Source: a virus. From it: a DNA stretch of 39,405 nt. The stretch lies in IMG/VR virus record IMGVR_UViG_3300048586_000935, positions 1-39,405 of that record; one strand, 5' to 3'. A model generated the notes under the pieces. The model did no database searches, was not told the origin of the DNA, and worked only from the letters and a program-made list of their open reading frames with translations. Shown here piece after piece: positions 15,970 to 22,756 of the stretch; position 1 is the stretch's first letter; each line of letters opens with the position of its first letter. A program made the position numbers and the translations under genes.

Positions 15970-16182
15970 TCACTCGGAGCCAAGGACGTATGCGACGGCC
16001 TCGGTGATCATCGTAGCGGGCAAGGCTGGGTGGTGTGCCAGGACGACGTCGCGCACAGCCCTGCTATCGCTTTCACCTGTCCAGACAAGCGCCCCAGGCG
16101 GGCGTCGCGCAGCACGGGCAGCCGCCAGCGTGGCCCGACTGAGCCACGGAAGCGCGGGGCGGGGCTGATCACCGTCAGGCAT
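15970..16182 (-). CDS. small divergent protein near a LexA box
   Basis: A possible 70-residue leftward gene filling most of the gap 15958-16257. Codon third positions are mostly G/C. A GGGGGAG (16195-16201) lies 12 nt upstream of the ATG, slightly far for a ribosome-binding site. The C-terminal part (AVRDVVLAHHPALPATMITEAVAYVLG) looks helical. Its 5' side faces the LexA-box-like site at 16207-16221, shared with the rightward 111-aa gene. It converges on the 15403 gene with a 12-bp gap. No family recognised, and it may be non-coding. Confidence 0.35.
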   Translation of the reverse strand: MPDGDQPRPALPWLSRATLAAARAARRPPGALVWTGESDSRAVRDVVLAHHPALPATMITEAVAYVLGSE

Positions 16183-16206
16183 CCCCGACGATAGCTCCCC
16201 CTATGA

Positions 16207-16221
16207 GAACAGGATAAGAAC
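16207..16221. promoter_or_regulatory. alphaproteobacterial-type LexA (SOS) box
   Basis: GAAC at 16207-16210 and GAAC at 16218-16221 are separated by exactly 7 bp. This is the GAAC-N7-GAAC / GTTC-N7-GTTC direct repeat known for LexA in alphaproteobacteria. A TATACA hexamer (16226-16231) follows, then an AAGGAGAGGA ribosome-binding site for the ATG at 16258. The site lies between two divergent genes. Confidence 0.6.
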
Positions 16222-16257
16222 ATGCTATACAGGCCGTGAACCGAAAGGAGAGGAACC

Positions 16258-16593
16258 ATGGCCGCTCGGAGGCAGGCACGGGTGCGTCCCGTTGACGCTG
16301 CAATTGTCCGATTGATGGCGCTCGCTGCGAAGGGCGTGCCGCCGCACCGCGTCGCACGCGAGGTCGAGGTGATCGTCGCCGAATGGCTGCGCGAGCCCGA
16401 TGCCGATCCATCCGATGCAAAGACGTGGCTGGACGAGCTGCGCGAGCAGATCGTCGCGGGCGTTGCTGACGCTGAAGAGCAGGTGACCTACGTCGATCCT
16501 GGCGAAGCCGCCGCCGTGAAGCAGGCTGGCCTCACCCTCGCTGCGCTGCAGGCGTCGCGTGACGCGGTCGAGCGAGCGTCGGCATCGCTCTGA
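16258..16593 (+). CDS. hypothetical protein, 111 aa, possible SOS gene
   Basis: A 111-residue mostly helical protein: IVRLMALAAKGVPPHRVAREVEVIVAEWL, then KTWLDELREQIVAGVADAEEQVTYVDPGEAAAVKQAGLTLAALQASRDAVERAS. The start is well supported by a strong ribosome-binding site (AAGGAGAGGA, 16245-16254). The LexA-type box 37 bp upstream suggests induction by DNA damage. No family is recognised and there is no membrane segment. It stands alone between intergenic regions of 300 and 368 bp, which is unusual in this compact genome and fits an independently regulated accessory gene. Confidence 0.7.
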   Translation: MAARRQARVRPVDAAIVRLMALAAKGVPPHRVAREVEVIVAEWLREPDADPSDAKTWLDELREQIVAGVADAEEQVTYVDPGEAAAVKQAGLTLAALQASRDAVERASASL

Positions 16594-16685
16594 CATTTCG
16601 GCTGCGCTGTTACAATAGACCCCATGGCGGCGCGCAAATCGAGTTGGCTATGATGATGACACGTCGAGAAGGTGCGTCGAGCACC

Positions 16686-16737
16686 GCGGCTCCCGAGCCA
16701 CTCGCCAGCTGATCAGCCACTGTGGCTCTCGAGCCGC
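16686..16737. repeat. 16-bp near-perfect inverted repeat upstream of the first small terminase gene
   Basis: GCGGCTCCCGAGCCAC (16686-16701) pairs with GTGGCTCTCGAGCCGC (16722-16737) at 14 of 16 positions around a 20-nt loop. It lies in the 368-bp gap 16594-16961. The same gap has GGGCACCA repeated at 16810 and 16820 and a GGGCGA/TCGCCC hairpin (16829-16845). No T-tract follows, so it looks more like a structured RNA leader or a packaging/recombination site than a terminator. Confidence 0.45.
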
Positions 16738-16961
16738 AGGGTCCTTCCTGGCCCCGCTGTATGCGGGGGGCGGAAGCGCGCAAGGTCGCTAGCGCCAGGC
16801 GAAAATTATGGGCACCATCGGGCACCACGGGCGATGATTTCGCCCAACAACGCATTGATAAATTGACGCTTTGTCGCGTCGACCGCTGGTGCCCTCGCGG
16901 GACGCAGGCACCGGCCCGGCACCGGGCTGCGCGCCAGGCGATGCCATTGCCGGAGATACCC

Positions 16962-17447
16962 ATGACAGAACGCACCAACTCCGGCCGGGAACTGGCTCGC
17001 CGCCTCGGGCTCAACCATACCTCCATCCTGAAGGCCGAGCGCGCGGGCCGTATCAGCCGCGACGCAGATGGCAGTTGGGATGTTGTGCGGGTACGCCAGG
17101 ACATGCTGGCCACGGCGACGCCGGGCCGCTCGCCGCTGGCGTCGCCGGCCGAGACAACCGCGATCGAGCGGCTCGCCCTGGCCCGCCTGGCACTCAGCGT
17201 CGAGGCGCAGCGCGTCGCGCTGGACCAGGAGAAGGGGCGGCTGATGGATGTCGTCACCGCCGACCATCGCATCGATGAGTTTGCCGCCGGCATGCGCGAT
17301 GCGGTGCTGAACTGGCCGGCGCGCGTGTCGGGGCTGATTGCTGCCGAGATCGGCCGCGATCCGCATCTCGTCCAAACCATCCTCCAGGAGCAGATGAACG
17401 CGCTGCTGCTGGAGGTCGCCGATCGGCTTGCTCCGCCTGCAGGATAA
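16962..17447 (+). CDS. terminase small subunit-like protein (copy 1)
   Basis: A 161-residue Nu1-like DNA-packaging protein. The N-terminal winged HTH is SGRELARRLGLNHTSILKAERAGRISRDADGSWD. A helical middle (RLALARLALSVEAQRVALDQEKGRLMDV) precedes the C-terminal NWPARVSGLIAAEIGRDPHLVQTIL. Roughly half of its residues match the second copy at 22237, which lies directly before the large terminase. Start ATG 16962 has GGAG at 16952-16955, spacing 6. It could be a second packaging-site recogniser, a regulator derived from TerS, or a relic of recombination with a related phage; both copies keep all conserved segments. Confidence 0.8.
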   Translation: MTERTNSGRELARRLGLNHTSILKAERAGRISRDADGSWDVVRVRQDMLATATPGRSPLASPAETTAIERLALARLALSVEAQRVALDQEKGRLMDVVTADHRIDEFAAGMRDAVLNWPARVSGLIAAEIGRDPHLVQTILQEQMNALLLEVADRLAPPAG

Positions 17448-17483
17448 ATCGCGCGGATAAATCGGGCGGCCGTGCCCGATTTA
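17442..17483. repeat. tandem 13-bp repeat plus 10-bp perfect hairpin
   Basis: GGATAAATCGCGC (17442-17454) is followed immediately by GGATAAATCGGGC (17455-17467), one mismatch. The second unit contains TAAATCGGGC (17458-17467), which forms a perfect 10-bp stem with GCCCGATTTA (17474-17483) around a 6-nt loop. The hairpin begins about 10 nt after the terS copy 1 stop. It could terminate transcription, but repeats next to a small terminase gene also suit a packaging-recognition site. Confidence 0.45.
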
Positions 17484-17514
17484 CCGCACCCCACCCCTGA
17501 CCTTGGATGGCCCC

Positions 17515-18984
17515 ATGACGCTCCCCTGGATGGCGGCGAAGATCCTGCTGCGTCCGGTGGCGGAGCTGCACCCGCATGCCGGCAATGCCCGCGTGCACAG
17601 CGCCGAGCAGCTGGAGCAGATCAAGGCCAGCATGCTGGCCTTCGGCTTCACCAATCCGCTGCTGGTGGATGAGGACGGTGTGCTGATCGCCGGGCACGGG
17701 CGGCTTGAGGCGGCGTCGGCCCTCGGCATCGCCAAGGTGCCGGTGATCGTGCTGCGGCATTTGTCCGCGGCGCAGAAGGAGGCGCTGCGGCTCGCCGACA
17801 ACCGCATCGCGGAGAATGCGACCTGGGACCAGGCGCTGCTGCGTGACGCGCTGGCCGCGGTGCAGGCAGCGCCGGACATCGACCTCGGCGCGCTCGGCTT
17901 CTCGGCGGATGAGCTCGCGGACATCCTCGCGGCGGCTGGAGAGGCCGTGTCCCACGGCGAAGCGCCCGAGGCTCTGTCCGCGGATCCCGCCGAGGGGGGC
18001 GGTGCGGCTGGCGCGGCGGTGACGGAGGAAGGGCCGGCGGAGGATCCCGCAGACGCCGATCCGGAGCCGCCGCGCCAGCCGGTCACCCGCCCTGGCGACC
18101 TGTGGCTGCTGGGCGAGCATCGCCTGCTCTGCGGCGACAGCACCGACGCCGCCAGCGTGGTGCGCGTGATGGGCGAGGACCGCGGCGCGCTGCTGTTCAC
18201 CAGCCCGCCCTATGGGAACCAGCGCGACTATACGACCGGCGGCGGCACGGATTGGGATGCGCTGATGCAGGGCGTGTTCCGGCATCTCGACGCGGCCATG
18301 ATGCCGGACGGCCAGGTGCTGGTGAACCTCGGGCTGATCCACCGCGACAGCGAATGGATCCCGTACTGGTCCGGCTGGCTCGACTGGATGCGCGCCCGCG
18401 GCTGGCGCCGGTTCGGCCTCTACACCTGGGACCAGGGGCCCGGCCTGCCCGGCGACTGGAACGGTCGCCTCGCCCCCGCCTTCGAGTTGGTCTTCCACTT
18501 CAACCGCCAGGCCCGCCAGGCGAACAAGATCGTGCCCTGCAAATGGGCCGGCACGCCGAACAAGGGCAGCGGGCTGCGCGCGGCCGACGGGACCATCTCG
18601 GAATACCAGCATGCCGGGCTGCCGGTGCAGGACTTCCGGATCCCGGACAACGTGCTGCGCCTGACCCGCCACAAGGGCCGCGGCATCGAGACCGAGCACC
18701 CCGCGGTGTTCCCGGTGGTGCTGCCGGAGTTCCTGATGCGGGCGTACACGGACGATGGCGAGGTGGTGTTCGAGCCTTTCGGTGGTTCGGGCACCACCAT
18801 CCTGGCGGGCCAGCGCACCAGCCGCCGCGTGCGCGCCATCGAGCTCGCGCCCGCCTATGTCGACCTGGCGATCGCCCGCTGGCGGATGCTGCATCCCGAC
18901 CTGCCGGTCACGCTGGCCGATGAAGGCCGCGACTATGACGCCGTGGCCGCGGCGCGGATGGAGGTCGCCGCCGATGCAGCCTGA
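17515..18984 (+). CDS. ParB-domain / SPPY DNA methyltransferase fusion
   Basis: A 489-residue protein. The N-terminal ParB-like domain (about residues 10-100) has NARVHSAEQLEQIKASM, the GHGR motif (60-63) and KEALRLADNRIAENATWD. The C-terminal DNA methyltransferase has motif IV TSPPYGNQ (SPPY at 230-233) before motif I FGGSGTT (from 422), the beta-class order. SPPY is common in N4-cytosine and some N6-adenine enzymes, so the target base is open. A Pro/Glu/Ala-rich linker joins the two. ATG 17515 is preferred (GGA 7 nt upstream) over a TTG at 17503. It overlaps the next ParB-methyltransferase by 11 bp. Such enzymes may protect phage DNA from host restriction; no cognate endonuclease is present. 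Confidence 0.9.
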   Translation: MTLPWMAAKILLRPVAELHPHAGNARVHSAEQLEQIKASMLAFGFTNPLLVDEDGVLIAGHGRLEAASALGIAKVPVIVLRHLSAAQKEALRLADNRIAENATWDQALLRDALAAVQAAPDIDLGALGFSADELADILAAAGEAVSHGEAPEALSADPAEGGGAAGAAVTEEGPAEDPADADPEPPRQPVTRPGDLWLLGEHRLLCGDSTDAASVVRVMGEDRGALLFTSPPYGNQRDYTTGGGTDWDALMQGVFRHLDAAMMPDGQVLVNLGLIHRDSEWIPYWSGWLDWMRARGWRRFGLYTWDQGPGLPGDWNGRLAPAFELVFHFNRQARQANKIVPCKWAGTPNKGSGLRAADGTISEYQHAGLPVQDFRIPDNVLRLTRHKGRGIETEHPAVFPVVLPEFLMRAYTDDGEVVFEPFGGSGTTILAGQRTSRRVRAIELAPAYVDLAIARWRMLHPDLPVTLADEGRDYDAVAAARMEVAADAA

Positions 18985-20242
18985 TCTCGTGGTGAGCAGC
19001 CTGCCAGTGGCGGCGCTGGTCCCCTACGCCGAGAACGCGCGCACGCATTCGCCCTCGCAGGTGGCGCAGATCGCGGCGTCCATCGCCGAGTTCGGCTTCG
19101 TGAACCCGGTGCTGGTCGACGCCGAGGGCGTGCTCATCGCCGGCCACGGCCGCGTCATGGCGGCAAAGCAGCTCGGGCTCGCCTCCGTGCCGGTGCTGCG
19201 GCTCGGTCATCTCTCCCCCGCGCAGGCACGGGCGCTGCGGCTGGCGGACAACCAGATCGCACTGAACTCCGGCTGGGACGAGGCGCTGCTCGCAGCCGAG
19301 ATCGCCCGCATCCGCGACGAGGCGGTGGTCGACCTGGACGTGCTCGGCTTCTCCGGCATGGAGCTGGACCGGCTGCTGGCGGCGGCGGATGCCGGACTCG
19401 GCGACGATGCCGATGAGGCCCCGCCACCGCCGGCGGTGCCCGTCACCCGGACCGGCGATCTCTGGCGCTGTGGCGACCACCGCCTGCTGTGCGGCGACGC
19501 GACGAAGCTGGCCGACGTGCAGCGTGCGCTTGGTGCCGGCCATCTGGCGGACATGGCGTGGCAAGACCCTCCGTATAATGTTGCGTATGTGGGCGGCACC
19601 GCGGCGCGCATGACCATCGCGAACGATGCGCTGGGTGCTGACTTCGCCGACTTCCTGCGGCCGGCCCTGGCCAACATGCTCTCGGTCACCAAGGGCGCCT
19701 GCTACGTCTGCATGTCCTCCTCCGAATGGCCGACGCTGCATCGCGTCTGGCAGGAGGCGGGTGGCAAATGGTCGAGCACCATCATCTGGGCGAAGAACAC
19801 CTTCGCGCTTGGCCGCGCCGACTACCACCAGCAGTTCGAGGCGATGCTCTATGGCTGGAAGGCCGGGGCGCAGCACTACTGGTGCGGCGCGCGCGACCAG
19901 GGGAATGTCTGGCATTTCGACAAGCCGGCCAGGAACGACCTGCATCCGACGATGAAGCCGGTGGCGTTGGTCGAGCGCGCCATCCGCAACAGCAGCAAGC
20001 CGCGCGACACGGTGCTCGACTGCTTCGGTGGCTCGGGCACCACCATGATCGCCGCGGAGCGCACCGGGCGCCGCGCCGTGCTGCTGGAGATCGATCCCGC
20101 CTATGCCGATGTGATCGTGCGACGCTGGCAGGACACGACCGGCGAGGCGGCCGTGCTGGAGGGCGATGACCGCATCTATGCAGATGTCGCCGCGGCGCGC
20201 GGCGTTGTCGATCATGATGTGATCCAGGGTGCCGAATCATAG
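18974..20242 (+). CDS. ParB-domain / DPPY DNA adenine methyltransferase fusion
   Basis: A 422-residue protein with the same design as its upstream neighbour. The ParB-like domain has NARTHSPSQVAQIAASIAEF, GHGRVMAAKQLG and ALRLADNQIALNSGWD. The methyltransferase has motif IV QDPPYNVAY (DPPY 198-201) and motif I CFGGSGTTMIAAERTGR (from about 350), beta-class order. DPPY suggests N6-adenine methylation. It starts 11 bp inside the preceding gene, so both are translated from one mRNA. The ParB part is similar between the two, suggesting duplication followed by divergence of the catalytic motif. Confidence 0.9.
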   Translation: MQPDLVVSSLPVAALVPYAENARTHSPSQVAQIAASIAEFGFVNPVLVDAEGVLIAGHGRVMAAKQLGLASVPVLRLGHLSPAQARALRLADNQIALNSGWDEALLAAEIARIRDEAVVDLDVLGFSGMELDRLLAAADAGLGDDADEAPPPPAVPVTRTGDLWRCGDHRLLCGDATKLADVQRALGAGHLADMAWQDPPYNVAYVGGTAARMTIANDALGADFADFLRPALANMLSVTKGACYVCMSSSEWPTLHRVWQEAGGKWSSTIIWAKNTFALGRADYHQQFEAMLYGWKAGAQHYWCGARDQGNVWHFDKPARNDLHPTMKPVALVERAIRNSSKPRDTVLDCFGGSGTTMIAAERTGRRAVLLEIDPAYADVIVRRWQDTTGEAAVLEGDDRIYADVAAARGVVDHDVIQGAES

Positions 20243-20281
20243 CAATCGCACGACGCTGCATCTTGCTTGGCTCGTGCGCGC

Positions 20282-20342
20282 CACAGCGCGAATGGTCCGT
20301 CACACGCAGGGGATGCCCTGCACCACGACGGAGACGACCATG
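20282..20342 (+). repeat. conserved leader, copy A
   Basis: The segment from CACAGCGCGAAT (20282) to the ATG at 20340 is closely repeated at 21654-21715 before another small gene. Shared blocks are CACAGCGCGAAT, GTCCGTCAC, CGCAGGG and GACGGAGACGAC, ending at ATGACC. It contains the GGAG ribosome-binding site. Confidence 0.5.
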
Positions 20343-20576
20343 ACCGACCGCGAAGCCCGCGCCGCCCGCAACCAGGAAAACAGCCTGGCCGCCTTCCTGG
20401 CGAAGAAGGCCGAGTTCGATGCCCTCCTCGCGGAACTTCAGCAGGCCAGCGAGGACCATTTCGGCGCGGATCCCGAGACGGTGCTCTGGGGCGAAGCGGC
20501 CTGGCTTTCCGATGCCACCGCGAAGCTGAAGGACATCGCAGACCAGCATTTCCGCCGCGGCGAATACGCAGCCTGA
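20340..20576 (+). CDS. small hypothetical protein, 78 aa
   Basis: A 78-residue acidic helical protein (AFLAKKAEFDALLAELQQASEDHFG, then WLSDATAKLKDIADQHFRRGEYAA). The ribosome-binding site GGAG lies in the duplicated leader 7-8 nt before ATG. An in-frame upstream ATG in the leader would add 16 residues, but the other copy of the leader is not in frame with its gene, so the shorter start is preferred. No family recognised. It stands between the methyltransferases and a strong hairpin at 20583. Confidence 0.65.
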   Translation: MTDREARAARNQENSLAAFLAKKAEFDALLAELQQASEDHFGADPETVLWGEAAWLSDATAKLKDIADQHFRRGEYAA

Positions 20577-20582
20577 CGGGAC

Positions 20583-20606
20583 CCCATCGCAGCTTGCTGC
20601 GATGGG
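20583..20606 (+). terminator. perfect 10-bp hairpin with CTTG loop
   Basis: CCCATCGCAG (20583-20592) and CTGCGATGGG (20597-20606) pair perfectly around CTTG. G(CUUG)C is a known extra-stable RNA tetraloop. It starts 6 nt after the stop of the 78-aa gene. No T-tract follows, so it may be an mRNA-stabilising or processing structure rather than a terminator. Confidence 0.45.
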
Positions 20607-20708
20607 AACCCGATGCGGGTCACTCCCGCACCGCCCCGACCGGCAGCGCCGGCGGGGCTCCCGGCAGTAGGGGCCGATGACCGGCGCCCGGAACCGGAGA
20701 CCACCACG

Positions 20709-21566
20709 ATGAACAAGCTTTCCGACACCCAGCGCGTGATCCTCAGCGCCGCCGCGCAGCACGAGATGGGCCTCGCCCGCGCGCCGAAGACCCTGCCCGC
20801 CGCGGCCCGCAACGCGGTCTTCCGCAGCCTGATCAAGAACAACCTGCTGACCGAGATCAACGCCCCGCGGGACTTCGTCGGGTTGGGCTGGCGCCAGGAC
20901 GAGGAAGGCACCTGGATCGTGGCGCGCATCACCGACGACGGGCTGCGCGCGATCGGCATTGACCCGAACGAGGGCGACGCGGGGGCCGGCGAGCCCGACT
21001 GCTCGGGCATCGAAGGCAGCGTGCCCCACACGGCGACGACGGGCGCGGAGGACTCGGCGCCGCAGGGTGAGGGCACCCCGCCGCCCGAAGCCGCCCAGGC
21101 CGCGCCCCTGGCGGAGGAAATCGCTCTGCTCGACCAGGCGCTCGCCGCACGCGCCGCCACCCCGCGGACCAGCCTGCGCGACGCGGCTGCCACGATCCTC
21201 GCCGCCTGGGACGACGAAGCCAACCGCGCGGGCGACATGATCGGCGCCCTGGACGCGCCGATGGAGGCCCTGCGCATTTTGCTCACCGGCAAGCCTGCCC
21301 GCATCGCGCGCGAACCCGGCGCGCCGCGCAAGCCGCGCGAGGGCACCAAGCAGGAGCAGGTACTGGCCATGCTGCGCCGGCCCGAGGGCGGCACGGTCGC
21401 GCAGATCGCCGAGGCGACGGGCTGGGCGCAGCACACGGTGCGCGGCTTCTTCGCGGGGCTGAAGAAGAAGGGCCACGCGGTCGAGGTGCGCGAGCGCATC
21501 CGCCAGGTCGGCCCGAACAAGACGGGCGCGAAGGGCTCCTTCACGATCTACGCCCTCGCGGAGTGA
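20709..21566 (+). CDS. DUF3489 domain protein
   Basis: A 285-residue protein. The N-terminal part is MNKLSDTQRVILSAAAQHEMGLARAP, a helix-turn-helix-like start typical of DUF3489 proteins. A long acidic Pro/Ala linker follows. The C-terminal DUF3489 domain (about residues 230-285) is a winged HTH: GTKQEQVLAMLRRPEGGTVAQIAEATGWAQHTVRGFFAGLKKKG. It likely binds DNA. Start ATG 20709 has GGAG at 20696-20699 (CCGGAGACCACC leader). In many alphaproteobacteria DUF3489 genes neighbour DUF2924 and serine recombinases; here it is about 18 kb from them. Confidence 0.85.
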   Translation: MNKLSDTQRVILSAAAQHEMGLARAPKTLPAAARNAVFRSLIKNNLLTEINAPRDFVGLGWRQDEEGTWIVARITDDGLRAIGIDPNEGDAGAGEPDCSGIEGSVPHTATTGAEDSAPQGEGTPPPEAAQAAPLAEEIALLDQALAARAATPRTSLRDAAATILAAWDDEANRAGDMIGALDAPMEALRILLTGKPARIAREPGAPRKPREGTKQEQVLAMLRRPEGGTVAQIAEATGWAQHTVRGFFAGLKKKGHAVEVRERIRQVGPNKTGAKGSFTIYALAE

Positions 21567-21600
21567 AGCATCTCAGCCACGCCACTGAACATCATCGGAA

Positions 21601-21629
21601 GCGCCGGGGATCATTCAGATGCCCGGCGC
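21601..21629. terminator. GC-rich hairpin after the DUF3489 gene
   Basis: GCGCCGGG (21601-21608) and CCCGGCGC (21622-21629) form an 8-bp stem with a 13-nt loop, 35 nt after the DUF3489 stop. It is followed by TTATCGAGTT rather than a T-run, so termination is plausible but unproven. Confidence 0.4.
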
Positions 21630-21653
21630 CTTATCGAGTTGGCTGCTCTCCGA

Positions 21654-21715
21654 CACAGCGCGAATCGTCCGTCACGCGCAGGGCATCCCGCCCCGCCGAG
21701 ACGGAGACGACGATG
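21654..21715 (+). repeat. conserved leader, copy B
   Basis: This is the second copy of the leader at 20282-20342. It differs by a few substitutions and one extra base, so the reading frame is not conserved while the DNA is. It ends at the ATG of the 66-aa gene. Confidence 0.5.
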
Positions 21716-21913
21716 ACCACCACCATCCTCCCGCACCAGACTGCCGAAGGCCCGCAGGATCGGGCCGCCTGGCAGCAGCTTCTCGCCACCGCGCCGCGCA
21801 GCACCGACAGCGTGGGCCGCGCGACCATCCAGGTCTGCACGGCCAGCGACGGCCGCGGGATTTACGCCACGGTGGAATACGCCAACTGGCAGACCGGGAA
21901 GGAGGAGGGTTGA
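21713..21913 (+). CDS. small hypothetical protein, 66 aa
   Basis: A 66-residue protein preceded by the duplicated leader with GGAG 7 nt before the ATG. The second half (SVGRATIQVCTASDGRGIYATVEYANWQTG) looks like a small beta sheet. It overlaps the next gene's ATG by one base. No family recognised. Confidence 0.65.
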   Translation: MTTTILPHQTAEGPQDRAAWQQLLATAPRSTDSVGRATIQVCTASDGRGIYATVEYANWQTGKEEG

Positions 21914-22194
21914 TGCCCTCCGAACGGCGCTGGATCATCCTGGCGCAGGACGGCCGCCACGTGACGATGGGCCGCGCCGCACCGCCGAGTGAGACGGAGA
22001 TCGAAGCCGCTGCCGCGGCGCTCGCCGCGCAGGGCCTCGCCGGTTGGCTCGCCACGCTGGACGGAAACTACTGGTCGCGCCGCCGCGTGGCGCTCACGCC
22101 GTTGCAGATGCTCGGCGACGGCGCCGCGCTGGATTGGCCCGCTGCCATCACCGCCTTTGAAGCCGCCCGCCAGCGCGCCCTTCGTCCCCTCTGA
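21913..22194 (+). CDS. small phage protein, 93 aa
   Basis: A 93-residue protein starting RRWIILAQDGRHVTMGRAAPPSETEIEAAAAALAAQGLAGWLATLDGNYW. This pattern recurs in small proteins located shortly upstream of terminase genes in alphaproteobacterial prophages. A strong ribosome-binding site GGAGGAGGG (21901-21909) precedes the ATG, which shares its A with the previous stop. Function unknown; co-transcription with the packaging genes is likely. Confidence 0.65.
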   Translation: MPSERRWIILAQDGRHVTMGRAAPPSETEIEAAAAALAAQGLAGWLATLDGNYWSRRRVALTPLQMLGDGAALDWPAAITAFEAARQRALRPL

Positions 22195-22236
22195 CAAGGC
22201 CGGCATCGCCATCACGCGCGGCGGGAGGTCGCCGCC

Positions 22237-22752
22237 ATGCCGGAAATGACCGCCTCCACGCGCGAGGTCGCGCGCCGCCTCGGTGTCAGCGACACCGCCA
22301 TCCACAAGGCCGAACGGTCGGGCCGCATCGCCCGCGAGCCGGACGGCCAATGGGATATCGACAAAACCCGCCGCCGCCTGACCGAGACTGCCGATCCCAT
22401 CCGCTCGCCCCTGGCGAATGGCGCCAACGCCGAGGGCACGCCCTTCGCCCGGCTGAAGGTCGCCCAGCTCGCGCTGAAGGTGGAGGCGCAGCGCCTCTCG
22501 CTGGACGAGACCAAGCGCCGCCTGCTCGATGTCAACGAGGCTAATGCCGCGCTCGATGAGATCGGCAGCACCATGCGCGACGCGCTGCTGAACTGGCCGG
22601 CCCGCGTCTCGGGCCTGATCGCCGCCGAGACCGGGGTCGACCCGCATCTGCTGCAGACCATCCTGCAGAGCCACATCAACCACCTGCTGACGGAGGCGGC
22701 CGATCGCTTCGATCCAGCAGGCCTCGGAGGGGATCGGTCTCCGCAGCCGTGA
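22237..22752 (+). CDS. terminase small subunit (Nu1-like, copy 2)
   Basis: A 171-residue packaging-site recognition protein. The N-terminal winged HTH is STREVARRLGVSDTAIHKAERSGRIAREPDGQWD. A helical dimerisation-like middle (AQLALKVEAQRLSLDETKRRLLDV) and C-terminal NWPARVSGLIAAETGVDPHLLQTIL follow. It lies immediately before the GpA-type large subunit, the standard place for the functional TerS. GGGAGG (about 22222-22227) precedes the ATG. It is homologous to the protein at 16962-17447 over its full length. Confidence 0.85.
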   Translation: MPEMTASTREVARRLGVSDTAIHKAERSGRIAREPDGQWDIDKTRRRLTETADPIRSPLANGANAEGTPFARLKVAQLALKVEAQRLSLDETKRRLLDVNEANAALDEIGSTMRDALLNWPARVSGLIAAETGVDPHLLQTILQSHINHLLTEAADRFDPAGLGGDRSPQP

Positions 22753-22756
22753 GCAT

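Noticed and set aside
17254-18894. 546-codon minus-strand frame opposite the first ParB-methyltransferase
   Set aside because: Antisense to a gene with unmistakable ParB and methylase motifs; no motif or ribosome-binding site of its own.
17515-20242. Restriction-modification system
   Set aside because: No endonuclease gene adjoins the two methyltransferases; they are better read as orphan phage enzymes.
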